DNA of 64,000 nucleotides from Gracilariopsis chorda. Its lineage: Eukaryota; Rhodophyta; Florideophyceae; Gracilariales; Gracilariaceae. The stretch spans positions 1 through 64,000 of the forward strand of contig NBIV01000065.1 of assembly GCA_003194525.1 (NCBI GenBank), given 5' to 3'. Below the pieces are notes generated by a model. That model was not told the origin of the DNA. It saw only the letters and a program-made list of their open reading frames with translations, and searched no databases. Shown piece after piece: positions 51,257 through 62,550 of the stretch (position 1 is the stretch's first letter; each line of letters starts with the position of its first letter). The translations under genes were made by a program, and so were the position numbers.

Positions 51257-53137
51257 ATGGCTCACGCTACGCGACCTTCGTCGCCTTCCGATTCCTCCGC
51301 TCCCCCTCCCCTTGCGCACCCCCGCCCCGCGCCCTCCCTGCTTAAGGGCTCCTCGCCTTCGCCCCCCTTCCATGACCGCTCCCACCCTCGGCAGCTGCTG
51401 CAAACAGCCTCGCTGTTCGTTTCGCAAGCCCTTGTTCAACGCCCATCCGGCTCTGACGACGACGACGACGAAGACGACGACGACGACGACGACGACAACG
51501 CGGCCAACCACTACCACCGCGATCTCTCTCACTTGATTCTTCGCGACTTTCAACCGGCCTCGGAGCTGCCTTGCTTCAGTGACGCCGACATGATTTCCAC
51601 CGCGCAGAGTCGACGCGACGCCGATTCTGCCCCCGCTGCGAAACGCGCCGTCTCTAGCCGCGCCGCGTTTGTGTTCACGCGGAAGTGGTACGATCAAATG
51701 TGTTTGGAGGCCGTGCCGTTAAAGTTCCAAGTGCCTGTACATGTGTTGCACCCGTCCTTCTTTCGAATCAGTTGTGCATTTCACAACTCGCTGTTCCCGC
51801 CAGAGGCGTCGTCCTCGCCCGTGTCCGCCGCATCCGTGCCCGCCGCGCGCCACAGCGCCGAGGCCAACGTGCTTTATCAGGCGTTGGCCTTCCTGCAGGA
51901 AAACCTCAACCAGTTGTTTGATATTATCACCGAGTATCTGGAAGACGAGGATCATTCGATTGGCGATGACGTGCTTGTTCAGATGCGATCGAATTGGAAG
52001 CACCTGCGGGGCACTGTAGAAATGCTGCACTGTCGGTATGACTTGCTTTGTGGCTATCGTTTGTGCGATCGCAGACAAACTGCCTTGATGGAGGCGCACA
52101 TGAACCTGCCTTTGGGCGCCAGCGCCCTTGCGCATGCCGTTCACCACGACGTGCGTGGAGGGGCCACCGCTGCAGAGGAAGAAGGCGACGACGCCAGTGC
52201 CAAAGCTAATGGCGCCAGAAAGAGCAACACAGTGTACGACGACGAATACAAGTGGAATTCATCTTCCTCAAAGCAGCGTGAAGAAGAGCAAGAGCAGGAG
52301 GACGGCGACGACGACGACGATGTCGAGTGTTCAGAAGAAGGTAATACAGACGCTCCGCTCGCTGCTGAACACACACCGTCTCGCGCGTCGGGAAAGAAGA
52401 AAAATCGAAAAGTTACCTGGGCTGATCAACCGGAGGCCACTCCTGAGTTCGTCGTCGTTTTGAGACGGTATGATATGATCCGCGCGCGTGTGGTTCGCAC
52501 CGCTTGGCATGTAGTGCAGGGGATTCGATGGAGGTTGGTCATTTACCCGAGCAAGGAAAAGGGATTCTATTCACATATGTGGTGTTATTTACAGTGTGGA
52601 GGGCCTGTTGAGCTGCTTGGAGAAGACGCGGAGCGTGCTGATGTTGGTGGAGAGGATGATGAGGACGGTGCTGAGCGAGAACATGAGCGTGAGGAGGAGG
52701 AGGAGGAAGATGATGATGATGATGATGATGATGGAGAGGGAGACGAGGGAGACGAGGGAGAAGATGGTACGTCACATACGGTGGAACCTGTACTGTGGTG
52801 TAGACCTACACAATTTGAATTACGCGTCGTACATGCTACCGCTCCGCTGGCACGTGCAGCAGTGCGCTCCGGATTGGACGTGCTGCACAGCGTGGAGAGC
52901 GTGGAAAAGTCCAAATGGTGGGACCCTTCAGAACCGGAAAGCGCATACCCCGACCTTCGACGCACTGAATATCACGCCTTCCGCAACACCGCTGACGACT
53001 GGGGCTTCACCGTCGCACGATATTGTGACTTGCAACCGGGGCTTTATGCCGATAACGACATGAACGTTGTCTTCGCTATAGAGCTCACGTATATGACGTT
53101 TGAGCAACCGCTCCCAAGACGCGACTCGGCTGCATGA
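51257..53137 (+). CDS. Acidic MATH-domain protein
   Basis: The ATG at 51257 gives 626 residues. An in-frame ATG at 51163 would add 31 Arg-rich residues and cannot be excluded. After a Ser/Pro-rich leader there is an Asp run (about 66-82, GAC repeats), a helical segment around 205-290 and a second acidic linker. The C-terminal ~205 residues resemble a MATH (TRAF-C) domain: R-W-R-L-V-I-Y-P-S (about 424), Y-L-Q-C, then F-E-L-R-V and D-D-W-G-F-T-V-A-R-Y (about 580) and N-D-x-x-V-V-F-A-I-E-L. A Glu/Asp run of about 60 residues interrupts the fold between strands (GAT repeats, about 52700-52735). MATH domains bind peptides and often recruit ubiquitin ligases. No BTB, RING or protease domain is present, so the role stays open. 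Confidence 0.72.
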   Translation: MAHATRPSSPSDSSAPPPLAHPRPAPSLLKGSSPSPPFHDRSHPRQLLQTASLFVSQALVQRPSGSDDDDDEDDDDDDDDNAANHYHRDLSHLILRDFQPASELPCFSDADMISTAQSRRDADSAPAAKRAVSSRAAFVFTRKWYDQMCLEAVPLKFQVPVHVLHPSFFRISCAFHNSLFPPEASSSPVSAASVPAARHSAEANVLYQALAFLQENLNQLFDIITEYLEDEDHSIGDDVLVQMRSNWKHLRGTVEMLHCRYDLLCGYRLCDRRQTALMEAHMNLPLGASALAHAVHHDVRGGATAAEEEGDDASAKANGARKSNTVYDDEYKWNSSSSKQREEEQEQEDGDDDDDVECSEEGNTDAPLAAEHTPSRASGKKKNRKVTWADQPEATPEFVVVLRRYDMIRARVVRTAWHVVQGIRWRLVIYPSKEKGFYSHMWCYLQCGGPVELLGEDAERADVGGEDDEDGAEREHEREEEEEEDDDDDDDDGEGDEGDEGEDGTSHTVEPVLWCRPTQFELRVVHATAPLARAAVRSGLDVLHSVESVEKSKWWDPSEPESAYPDLRRTEYHAFRNTADDWGFTVARYCDLQPGLYADNDMNVVFAIELTYMTFEQPLPRRDSAA

Positions 53138-55027
53138 CCTTGCGTACTTGGCCTTCTTTGAGGCTACGAGGTGTATCTGTTGTAGTTTACTAGTAGCTGA
53201 GGGTTATATAACGCAAGCGCCATTCGTTGTCACAACGCTGTCTTTCGCTTTTCTTTCCTTGTTACACCCCATCTCGAGAGCGCGCCTGCAGTTCTGCCCA
53301 GATGGTCTGCACCTTGCCGCCGCACATTGTGGTGCTCCGCAGCTCCCTGCGGAGCGTATATCTCTCGTACGTGGGCGTTCTCACACAGTCGCACGCCACT
53401 CCAGAGCCAGGGTGCGGATCTCGTGTGGCGCGTGCTTGCAATGCGCATTGTAGGACAAAAACTCAAGCGACGCTTCAGCTTCTGCAACGTTCACGTGGCA
53501 CGCTCGTGATTTCGTTGCCTTCCGTCTCGAGATCGCATTCGCCACGTCAATTTATCACGAACGCGTTGTTCTTTCTTGTGCCATCCGCTTGGACGGCGCT
53601 ACTATAAGCGCCTGCTTAACGGCCCGCCCACCCCCGCCTTTCCTCAACCTCAAGCACTGTCTCCTCTGTTGTTTCCAGGCGTCCTGCCGTGTCCATGAAT
53701 ATACCGGTTCGCTCAACTGTAGTCATTCTCCCTCCCGTCTTGCTGACCGCACGATAAAAGCCTGGGCGCGAAACGCAGAAGAGTACAGCACTTCCTTTCT
53801 TACCTCGCGAGACGACGAAGGGCTTGGTTGGATGCCCCAAGCTTACCACTGCGCTGTTGTCCGCCCTCTCTCACCGTTCATATTCTCCTTCAAGCTTGCT
53901 GGGTCCGTAACCCCCACTGATGACTCTCTCCCTTTACATCCGGCCTGCAACTTCTCCGTTCGTGTTCTACCCGCGCCGTCCTAAAACAGTCGACAGCCAT
54001 TTCTGTGACGAACGGTAGGACAGCATTTATTGGCCGCTCGATAAGTATGGGTTCACTTATCAATATGCGAAGGGCAAAAAGGACATTGTTTATGCGCTCC
54101 CCTTCTACGTGATTTCTCTGCTGTCAGGTTCGCCTATGAAGCTGTCCAAATGGATTGCCAATCACATGCGTTCCACCACTGTCTTCGGTGCAAACCCTTC
54201 ATACCCAAGATACAGTTGTTGATTTGTACAGTACCCTTGGATCTACCCGGTCGAAGAACTTCCTTGGCCCGTTGACGTAGGCTATCAAGAAGTGAAGCTT
54301 CCTAAACCGTTTTTCTCACCTGTCCACCAGGTGCCCGTGGATTTTGACTTTCGTTTTGATTCGCACGAACCTAACTTAGAAAGAACGGGGAATGCATTAT
54401 CTTATACTGCCCGGGTAGGACCGCTGCTGTTTCCCACTTGATCCCACACCGCAGAAAGGATATCTCCGTAGGATTAACTTCATAATGTTACTTTTGTCCA
54501 ACACAATTGACTTTGCCACCTTTGCCACCATAGTCCCAAACGACTCATCAACTGGGCTGCCGCAGACTTCTTGTCCTACGTAACATCAAGCTGAGGAAGG
54601 GTTAGATTGCTAACCCACATAGACTGGTCGGTCAACCCAGGTTTCATTTTCTTCTGGCATACAGTATATTAGGTGCAGCCTCATTCATTCATTCGTTTCG
54701 AAATGTAAGCCCCCCCTCTCGAACATAGGCGCATGGTTGAAAGCCAACTTTTTGAGTCCCGGGACAAACGTATGTAACTTTACCCTTGGTACAAGGGTAC
54801 TTTCCAACTAGTCTAGCAAGGTATTAAATGGTTACTTGTGGAACATGATTCCGGCTTGCGACTTGGGATGCCCTGAGGCTACAAAAGTTATGTAATTGAT
54901 AGACTTTGCTCCCCGAATGCAACACGTGCAGCATTGCTGCTGTCATGCCAGTGACATGGTATGCCCCCCGGCATGTATGGGAACTACTGGTCCTTTAAGA
55001 CTCGTCGCTTCTTCATACATTTCTGAG
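53138..55027. other. Non-coding region with possible Gypsy scraps
   Basis: 1.9 kb without a convincing gene; frames to 131 codons (53589-53984) are unremarkable. Around 54042-54130 the plus strand translates as Y-G-F-T-Y-Q-Y-A-K-G-K-K-D-I-V, which resembles the end of a Gypsy RNase H (Y-x-F-x-I-x-Y-x-K-G-K-x-N). It may be a very old fragment. Confidence 0.4.
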
Positions 55028-55145
55028 TGTGTTTGTGTGTGTATATGAGCTTGTGTCCCTAATTCCAGGACTGCGGTCGGGGTTAAAGTGAAAAGAACCC
55101 CTCTCGCTAGAGACGAAACAGCAACTTTTCTTTCCATGTTTAGGA
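55028..55145 (-). repeat. LINE 3' end, truncated copy
   Basis: Matches the 3' end seen at 60783 onward: gtgtgtgt-atatgagcttgtgt-ctaattccaggac-tgcgg, then gaaaagaacccctc and acttttctttccatgt. The CA/TG microsatellite marks the 3' end on the left. Confidence 0.75.
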
Positions 55146-55854
55146 CTTGACCCCTCACCGCCGCCATATGCCAACGCATCGCTTCTGCTTACAGATACAG
55201 ATGAGGATACAGATGAGAATGATGGCGCCATCAACAATGGCTTCAGAATGGCAGGGGTCCGAGAAAGAATTGCTCATCGCACATTAATGATACTAAGTGC
55301 ATGTTTAGCGAAGAATGATTGGCAGCGAATACGATAGTGTCAACGTATGGCGCGGTCAATAAGACCCCGCTGATGCATCATTCTTGATGCTGTATCGGTC
55401 TCACCCCGCTGAAATGAAATGGCTTGAAAGCTTTTTAAACGTTTGTTGTCTACCTATTAAGAATACCTACAGAAAGTAGTTGCGTTTGACTGAGTCTTCT
55501 GACAAGGGCAGATCTTTTACCATTTCAGCCTACGCATGTGTAACGCCAAACAGTTGGCCCAGGCTCCTCGGGTTTTAGACAAGCCGTCTGTATGTGAGCG
55601 TGTATATGGACGCGGGGCCTACTTCTGAGCTCTCGGAAAGGATTCTTCGAGGTATCAATTCCAGATAGTTCAACATTTCTATCGGCCACTTCATAAGGAA
55701 CTCAGATGCGTGAAGAATCTTTGGCTCCCGCAATGGGAGCTTTTGCCGACGTACCGGAACACGTCGGCTGCACCTTACGATTTAACGGAACGGTGATTCT
55801 GGTTAAGGACAGAGAAAACTCTGAAGGATGAATCATACCCCTTGCAAAGGTATG
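55146..55854. other. Non-coding spacer
   Basis: No gene visible. Short palindromic words (ggctcccgcaatgggagc at 55722-55739; gacgt-accggaac-acgtc near 55749) occur just before the repeat at 55855. Confidence 0.4.
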
Positions 55855-56055
55855 AAGGGTACAAGCCGATCCGCCTTCACGAGGTGAACCCTTCTTTCCT
55901 CCAGTAACGAGGGAAGCGAAATGGACAGGCGATTGGGTCTCTCACGGAGACCAGCAATCTTCCGGTTCTTGTTTACGTTTCCCAAGGGTAGCGGCTAACC
56001 CCTACCGAGTCCTGGAATTAGGGCCACGAGATCACTTCTACACACACACATTGTA
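55855..56055 (+). repeat. LINE-type 3' end, second subfamily
   Basis: Begins with the dispersed block gtacaagccgatccgcc...gggaagcgaaatggacaggcgattgggtctctcacggagacc (to about 55953) and ends with cctaccgagtcctggaattagggccacgagatc...acacacacac. The same two parts in the same order occur, inverted, at 62403-62550; the first block alone occurs at 19495-19610 and 60655-60740. Confidence 0.7.
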
Positions 56056-56788
56056 ATATAGTGGCACCCACTAAGACATACGACCATTAGATGTGATTAC
56101 ATCGCAACCGTTTAATTAGTATAAGCACTGAGGTCATTCCGAGAATGACAGTCAACGTTCTAGTCATCGGCAGTTGCACTGCAGCTCTGAGCTGTCGATC
56201 ATCAGGTAAACATGTTGTACCTACCCGCTCACTTGCACTCTCTTACACACATCGGAAACTCTGCGATTTTTGAAGCGCATGCCGTGCTTTTGTTGTAGTT
56301 ATTTTAATGGCGGCCCACGTGGCCGCAGCACCGTAGACCTGTGACGAGTTGAGACGAGTCGCTACTCTCCGGTGTAAAACGGCACAACCGGTGGCAGCAA
56401 AGAATGATCATGCCCGTTCTTAACAAGCGTTTATTCACCATGAATCCACGGTTATGGAGTATCATGACGATCTCTCAGGTACAAAAAGAGCTGTATAACC
56501 TCGTCATCATAACTGAAGGCAACAGAGCTCAATCTGGCCAGAATTCACCAACATGCTTCTGTGAAAAAATGAATCAAGGGTACAAAGGTAGAAGGCGTCT
56601 ACAGTCTACCCTTGGTGGCTACAACGGCCCTGGTAGACACCAGAGCAATTGGAGTTTAAGACACGTTAATCATGACACGACCTTCTGGCTTTTACCTGGT
56701 AACCCGTAACCTAAAGAAGTTAGTGTCCTTCCCATCCTCTCTTAGGTCAAATTGCAAAGGGTATAGGGCATCGGGGTGAGGGTTACCA
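56056..56788. other. Unassigned, possible retroelement remnant
   Basis: A frame at 56404-56709 (101 codons) shows no sure domain. In another frame, 56593-56634 reads L-V-A-T-T-A-L-V-D-T-R-A-I-G-V, similar to a retropepsin A-L-V-D-T-G-A-x-G with Gly lost. It is too weak to annotate as a gene. Confidence 0.35.
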
Positions 56789-56920
56789 GAATCAATAGTA
56801 AGGACATGGCCAGAAAAGCGGTTGGTTTATATAGAGAGAGGGGTTGTTCTCAATGTAATCCCTACCGTAGTCTTGGAATTAGAGACGCGAGCTCATATAA
56901 ACACACACGCACGGACACAG
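56789..56920 (+). repeat. LINE 3' end, truncated copy
   Basis: gaatcaatagtaaggacatggccagaaaag...ggttgttctcaatgtaatccctaccgtagtcttggaattagagacgcgagctcatataaacacacacgcac. It is very close to 60084-60213 and to the reverse complement of 60783-60925. Confidence 0.85.
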
Positions 56921-58413
56921 GGAAAGGGCTGAGCTAACCCACCCTCTAACCCTTCCCACTAACCCTTAGCCTTCTAACCCTTGCAGAGGCAGTCTTCCCT
57001 ACCCTTAAGCAAAGTTGTAAGAATAAGGGACGGCTAATCCTTCAACTCATTTCCACGTTCACCGCCTCTGGAAGAGCATTATGCCAAGGAGGACCATGGC
57101 ATGTAGGGCTGCAATAGTGGTATTGAGGTGATTGGAAAACAGAAGTTGTTGGCCGCGCAGCTCTGCCAAAGAAAGTGCGAGAGGGGCACGTGCATCTCGC
57201 CTTCACGTGGTGTGCCTGACTCCGATCCCTCGTCACCGGGGCGGAGCGAAATGAGAACGCATACGGATCTCCAACGGTGAAAAGAGAAAGCTTTTGCTGA
57301 AAGCTCTCCTTCAGTTTCGTAATAGAAAGCTGTTGTCCACAATAAAGAAGAAGAAGAAAGTGCGAGAGAGGCGGGAAGCTGTTTTTGCGCCTCAATAATT
57401 GGGGGAGATGCGCTGAGGAGGAGCATCTCGAGACAGCACGATTCTGCAGTCGTGAGGGACACTTATGTCACAACAGATTTTGTGAGCCTTGCTGGCACCC
57501 CCAAAATCACGTTTCCGAAGTACATATGCCCCACAAAGCTCGCGGACAGCAGCAGCATGATGCTGTGCAGCATTGTACCTTTTTGAGTTTACACTTGTCT
57601 GCCTCCGCCCATGGAGAATGTCTCTTACATGCTACACCTGCTTCGCCCAGATAGGTTGGTTATCTCACAGGCGCCCTTATCTCACCTGTTAGAATCTCCA
57701 TTTTGAACCTTTGTTTATGCTAAAATGGAAACTCGACTCCAATTCTGTCCTGATAGAGATTGCACTGGAGCCATCCGAAACACAGCAATTTTGTAGTTTG
57801 CAAAAATCCCGGCAGTAGGAGGACTCCCTCTCACAAAGTATGGGTTACGCGGAAGTGCAATCCACTCTCTTCGTGATGTTGGTATTCACTACAATAATAG
57901 ATGTAAAAGCTTGATACCAGGAACCATCCGACTTTGGTAACCGACTGATTTGGTGCCGCGATTCCGTGCGAGAACCACGTGTTATGTAATACCAAGGGTA
58001 TGCGTGAAGAAAGCGAGAGAGGTTTCTTAATCTTTCGTTGGTTAGTTTGTAGAGAGTAGGCGCTGCGGGTTATCGTCCCAACAGCAATGCGAACCCTTCT
58101 CGACACCTCATTCGTTCGCAGCTTGCTAAAGTGTATGAACTACCGATTTTCGGGTGGTCCCATTGCCTTTGCCTTTCTGTCTTGTTGTTACTTCAGTGCT
58201 TAAGACCTGTTATTCTGGGGTTTTTGGGGCGGTGTTGACGTGTGTATTGGGGCCGTATTCCAACTCACCAACGCAAAAGAGAAGCCCTTTCTTTCTAGAC
58301 TAAAGCACCTCCTTCTCCCACCTGCTCAACCTTCTCGTTGTCCCAAAGAACATCCACACTACCGTACCCGCAAAAGAACTGGTTTCAATTCTCATATATG
58401 CGATATCGAGATC
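56921..58413. other. Non-coding region upstream of the ZZ gene
   Basis: 1.5 kb. A telomere-like gg(g)ttag / ctaaccc cluster (56935-56985, several ctaaccctt words) is present. Minus frames 57042-57462 look non-coding. A pyrimidine-rich segment at 58290-58360 precedes the ZZ gene start. Confidence 0.45.
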
Positions 58414-59996
58414 ATGGCAGCACTTAGCCGGGAAGTGAACGTCAAAAACATCACTAAGGATGCTACCATTCCCCAAAATGATGTAGCAAAAGTGATGGTA
58501 AGTTGTTTAATAGTCCAATACATTCATGGACCTGCCTTTCAAGACACAATGAAGCCAAAAGCCTGACGCCATCATGTTCACTGAAGTACTATCTTAAATC
58601 CGCGACCAAAAACTGCGGGTTGGACTTTCTGCAGGATGACCTAATCGACTATCCACACTACTACCGCCTCAGCACTGAGCGTGGCGATGCGGTCTTTCTC
58701 GCAGCCTATCAGTGCTCCCCAGATGAGTTCATGAACAAGACTCTCTTTGTAGACCGCTACAACCGGGTGTGCGGCCATCGCACAGGCATTTTCCTAAAGA
58801 TTACAGAAGCAACGCATCTGTTCGCCGTCCAGAGCGAAGCCCTTATTCTTGGCAGGAAGACGAGTGTTAACACTATACTAATTGTTCGCGAGGATTGGCT
58901 CGAACAGTACTATGTACAGCCTATGAAGAACAATATTCATCGCTTAACTCGCGCCATTGCTGCTGCCCGAGCCTCATCTGGACCTTCTCTCGGAGGTCTG
59001 CTTGACGCTCTAATTGAATCTGTTAGCGATAGCCCCAACCACTGCGCTCACTGTTCTGGGAAAGCTTCAAAGTGTTCATGCACCAGGGGCTGTGCTTTGA
59101 GCGAGAATTCCAAATGCTACCCCTCGCATTGTCAGCACTGCACTGGCAGGAACTCTGCATGCTCATGTACAAACGGGTGCGCCTTGAATGCGAATTCCAA
59201 ATGCTATGGGCTACACAGCATACCTTGCGATCTGTGTGGCGCGTCGAGCATTCGTGAGTCACGCTATCGATGTGCCTCATGCTCAACGTTTAACGTCTGT
59301 CAGAAGTGCTATAGAGAATGCATCAAGTTGAACAAACATGACGCTTCTCATGCTTTTATGGAGTACGCAAGGGAGGGGACGCAGCCAAAGTTGCATCCTG
59401 CAGCTAGACCAGCAGTTCCGAAGGCTAGTTCTTCGGGATCACGCTCGAAACTGCCAGCCCGCAGGGAAAGTAGTCCTGCGTCAGAGCTGGGTACACAGAC
59501 ATCGTCGTCTTCGGAAGCAAAAGATAAGCAAGGGTACTTCTATCTCAAAATGTCCACAGGAGAACTAAAGCAGTACCTTCGTGAGAATCATGTTTCTTTC
59601 CACGATGTGCTGGATCTGGAAACGCTTCAACGCCGTGTGTGGGAATGCTATTGCGACAGTGTGAGCAGCAGCGAACTAAACCAACTGTTGGCATCTATCG
59701 GCGTCGAGATACAGGCCGGTATGAGGATAGAAAGCCGTAGACGCCTTGCAAAGCAGAAGTTCAATGCAGGGCCGCGGCCCTCAGCGCCAAATGTGACACG
59801 GTGCCCGTTTCGTGCTGGAGAGAAAGTGTCTCTTCGGAATCTCAAAACTGTCAGTTGGAATGGTAAGACGGCAATTGTTATCGAGACAAGTGCTGCTACA
59901 GGCCGTGTTACGGTGCGTCTCACCGATACCGGCAAGCAGTATAGCGTCAAGTTTGAGAATCTTGCCCCTCACGAAATCCCAGAGTCTCTGGATTGA
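58414..59996 (+). CDS. ZZ-type zinc finger protein with Cys-rich repeats, one intron
   Basis: Exon 1 is 58414-58497 (28 codons), the intron 58498-58586 (89 bp, GTAAGT...AAG) and exon 2 58587-59996, giving 497 residues. Splicing is inferred from the consensus donor and the kept frame; without it the downstream frame lacks a credible start. After a ~150-residue mixed N-domain come two 28-residue Cys-rich repeats (about 178-240), each of the form H-C-x2-C-x6-C-x-C-x3-C-A-L-x5-K-C-Y. A ZZ finger follows (about 240-286, C-x2-C...C-x2-C...C-x2-C...H...H). A Ser-rich linker leads to a C-terminal SH3-like segment (about 432-497, L-K-T-V-S-W-N-G-K-T-A-I-V...G-R-V-T-V-R-L) seen in many algal multidomain proteins. 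ZZ fingers bind protein tails; the function here is unknown. Confidence 0.75.
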
Positions 59997-60028
59997 TCTT
60001 CAAGAAGTGTAGTGCTGCTTGTGTTAAT

Positions 60029-60224
60029 CACCGCAAGATTCCCAGCGTCGAGAGCTCCCACCTCTCCGCGAGAGGCAGGGCACTGACGCGGAATCAATAG
60101 TAAGGACATGGCCAGAAAAGATGTTGATTTATCTAGAGAGGGGTGTTCTTCTCAATGTAACTCCTTCAATAGTCTTGGAATTAGAGACAACAGCTCATAT
60201 AAAGAAACACACACACCGCAAGAT
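60029..60224 (+). mobile_element. 5'-truncated LINE insertion with 11-bp target duplication
   Basis: caccgcaagat occurs at 60029-60039 and again at 60214-60224, bracketing 174 bp of LINE 3' end that finishes in a CA microsatellite. The body matches the reverse complement of 60783-60980. It lies 33 bp past the ZZ gene's stop codon, so it is in or near that gene's 3' UTR. Confidence 0.9.
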
Positions 60225-60782
60225 ACACTCCCAGTGGAATTGTAGCAGATTTGTCGGATATTGATGCATTTCGGAAGAAACGCCGCTTCGATTTCAACAT
60301 GCCAAGTCTTTATTGTCCTTTGGCATCATAAGTTGAGAAGAAGCTAGCATTATGTGGCTGTGGCCGAAGCATGAAGGGAGCCGTAAGCCACTACCCTCAA
60401 GTCGTCACGCCCATAACACTGGGAAGGGAAGCAGCTTAATGCAAGTGACAAGCGCGGCATAAGTGTTCAGGAGGTTCTTTCACATTGGCAGCAATGTCTG
60501 GTTTCCGCAGGGAGAGAATACCACCGGCACTTCTGGGGAAGCTTCTACGACGACATCGAAGTGAGGCACAGATATTCTAAACCTTACCAAGGTGTCGTAG
60601 TCAGTCCTCTATATGCTCATACTAAAGAACGACAGATTCTAGTGTAACTCTAAGGGCGTGTACAAGCTGGTCCGCCTTCCCTCCTCCAACCGGGTAAGCC
60701 AAACGGAGTGGTGATTGGGTCTCTCAAGGGGAACGGCACCTTTTCGGTCATCAAAAACTAAAAAGAACAAGGCCAGAGAAGT
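60225..60782. other. Spacer between inverted LINE copies
   Basis: No gene. It holds a copy of the dispersed block at 60655-60740 (gtacaagctggtccgcc...gtggtgattgggtctctca). Confidence 0.45.
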
Positions 60783-61521
60783 TGTGTGTGTGTGTGTTAT
60801 ATGAGCTCGTGTCTAATTCCAAGACTACGGTAGGTGTTAGCAATCTAGCAATCCTACATTGAGAAGAACCCCTCCCTCTCTATATAAACCAACAGCTTTT
60901 CTGGCCATGTCCTTATGATTGATTCGGCGTCAGAGCCCTGCCTCTCTCGGAGAAGCGGGAGCTCTCGACGCCGGGAATCTGCTCTTCGGCGGCATCTAAG
61001 AACGAAATGTTCTACACTATTGAGTACGTTGAGCCCACATCCGAGGGGGTAGAAACATTTCCTGTTGTGTAGAAACGTAGAGACTGGATGTAGCGTCGGA
61101 ACGTGACCGGTAAATAATTGCGACAGGGCAGTATGCGCCCTCTTTAGAGTCAATACATTTGACAGTGACTCTGGGATTTTGCTTACTGGCTCTGCGCTAG
61201 TGAGACGGACGCGAGCTCTCTGTTTCACTTCCAGAAAGTCGATATCTTTTTGGAGCTGCTGCGCTGTGGGGAGACCAAGGCTTTTCTTTGCAAGTTCGTC
61301 GGCGGCTTCGTTTTGTGGTAACCCGCAGTGTCCAGGTATCCAAAACGACACGGGATGTCGTTAAACTCTCCCAGGCGATCGGCGGACTGGTCGCCTTCGT
61401 CGACCCGGGATATCTCTAAAAGCGACCAGGCAGTCGGCAGACCGACGGCCCTAAGCGACCTGGGTGGCACTGTCCAGAAAAGGCGCCCGCTAAGCTGTGC
61501 GAAACGGTAGGCACGACGCAC
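60783..61521 (-). pseudogene. LINE 3' part: RNase H and zinc knuckle
   Basis: On the minus strand the frame 61351-60854 reads a LINE-type RNase H C-terminus (W-I-P-G-H-C-G-L-P-Q-N-E-A-A-D-E-L-A-K-K). A segment typical of the end of non-LTR ORF2 follows (R-A-H-T-A-L-S-Q-L-F-T-G-H...C...H-F-V-L-R-C). The preceding RNase H strands lie in another frame (61521-61225), so at least one indel breaks it. The stop is at 60854; the 3' UTR ends at about 60783 in (CA)n. No RT core is recognisable further upstream, so the copy is 5'-truncated or decayed. This copy identifies the short repeats at 55028, 56789, 60029 and 62403 as LINE ends. Confidence 0.85.
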
Positions 61522-62402
61522 GCGCTTCCCGGAAGATCTTGCCAGCCTTTCCCTGAATTTTCCCCGAAGGGTGAGGAGTTTCCTACGGAAACTGAGGCGG
61601 GAGTCTTACCTCACGCAGCATCTCAGCATCGCGTGGATAAATAATTCAAGAAAACAGGCCCGCCCGTACAAGGATCTGAATGGTTTTACAGGGTTTTTAC
61701 GGAACTTGCGCCAGGATCGAAGAAAAAGCACGTGTGTTAGGTCGGTTCAACTACCCGAAATCGCCAAGGGTAAAGAGGAAAGGGTGGGTAGAACGTCGTT
61801 AGTGACGACGAAAACGAGGCACATTGGAATCCGCCTTGTCGTGGTGTGCCCCTTAGCTGACGTCCTCTAGTGGAAAGGGAAGGAATAGCAGAGAAAATAA
61901 TGGAAAAGGCGAACCGCGTCAGAACGAAATGGATCCGATCTCGGGTCTTCCCGTAGAAGCTTGGTGCTGATCTTTCCATGTTCCGAGATAGTGCCTAGTG
62001 AGCGCAACACGGCTGCTGCAAGGTGAGAGCAAGCAGCAGTCATCGGCTACATTTCGGGGACATGAATAGAGATTGGTACTACGAGACAGAGAAAATCTTT
62101 CTTTCCGAGGAGCTTTTCGTACATAGAGTTTAGCATGCTAGACGAAGAAAAGCTCCCCCGTAGAGTTAGGTTCTACCAAAATGCCGTAATCAGGTAATGT
62201 GTGCCCATAAAACAGAAAGAAGAAAGAAGAACAAACCTCCATTCTAGAAGGTACAGACCCAGATGTTGCACTATCTTTCCACTATATTTCGAAACCTCGT
62301 GCACCAACGCTTCGAGGGTTTAGAAAGCACACCCGAAGCGTATAGTGTTCTGCATCCACAGAGGTTCCATTTTTCCTTTCCATCCGATTGAATACCCTTC
62401 TG
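61522..62402. other. Probable decayed LINE continuation and spacer
   Basis: Minus-strand translation just upstream of 61521 (to about 61700) continues Arg/Leu-rich and may be RT thumb sequence, but it has stops. Beyond that I see no gene. Confidence 0.35.
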
Positions 62403-62550
62403 TGTGTGTGTTTACGGGCTCGTGCCTCTAATTCCAAGGCAACGATATTCACTTTCTACAAGTAGAATGCTAATTATCTATTCCACGGCTAAATTCCCCT
62501 AACAGACCCAATCGCATCTCCATTTGGCTTCCTCATCCGGCGTTACTTTA
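62403..62550 (-). repeat. LINE-type 3' end, second subfamily, inverted
   Basis: tgtgtgtgtgtttacgggctcgtgcctctaattccaaggc on the left and cagacccaatcgcatctccatttggcttcctc on the right. This is the reverse complement of the arrangement at 55855-56055. Confidence 0.65.

Noticed and set aside
53589-53984. 131-codon plus frame
   Set aside because: No start context, domain or codon pattern; overlapping frames are similar in length.
56935-56990. Cluster of ctaaccctt words as an interstitial telomere
   Set aside because: Spacing is irregular and units are few; probably chance in a degenerate repeat.
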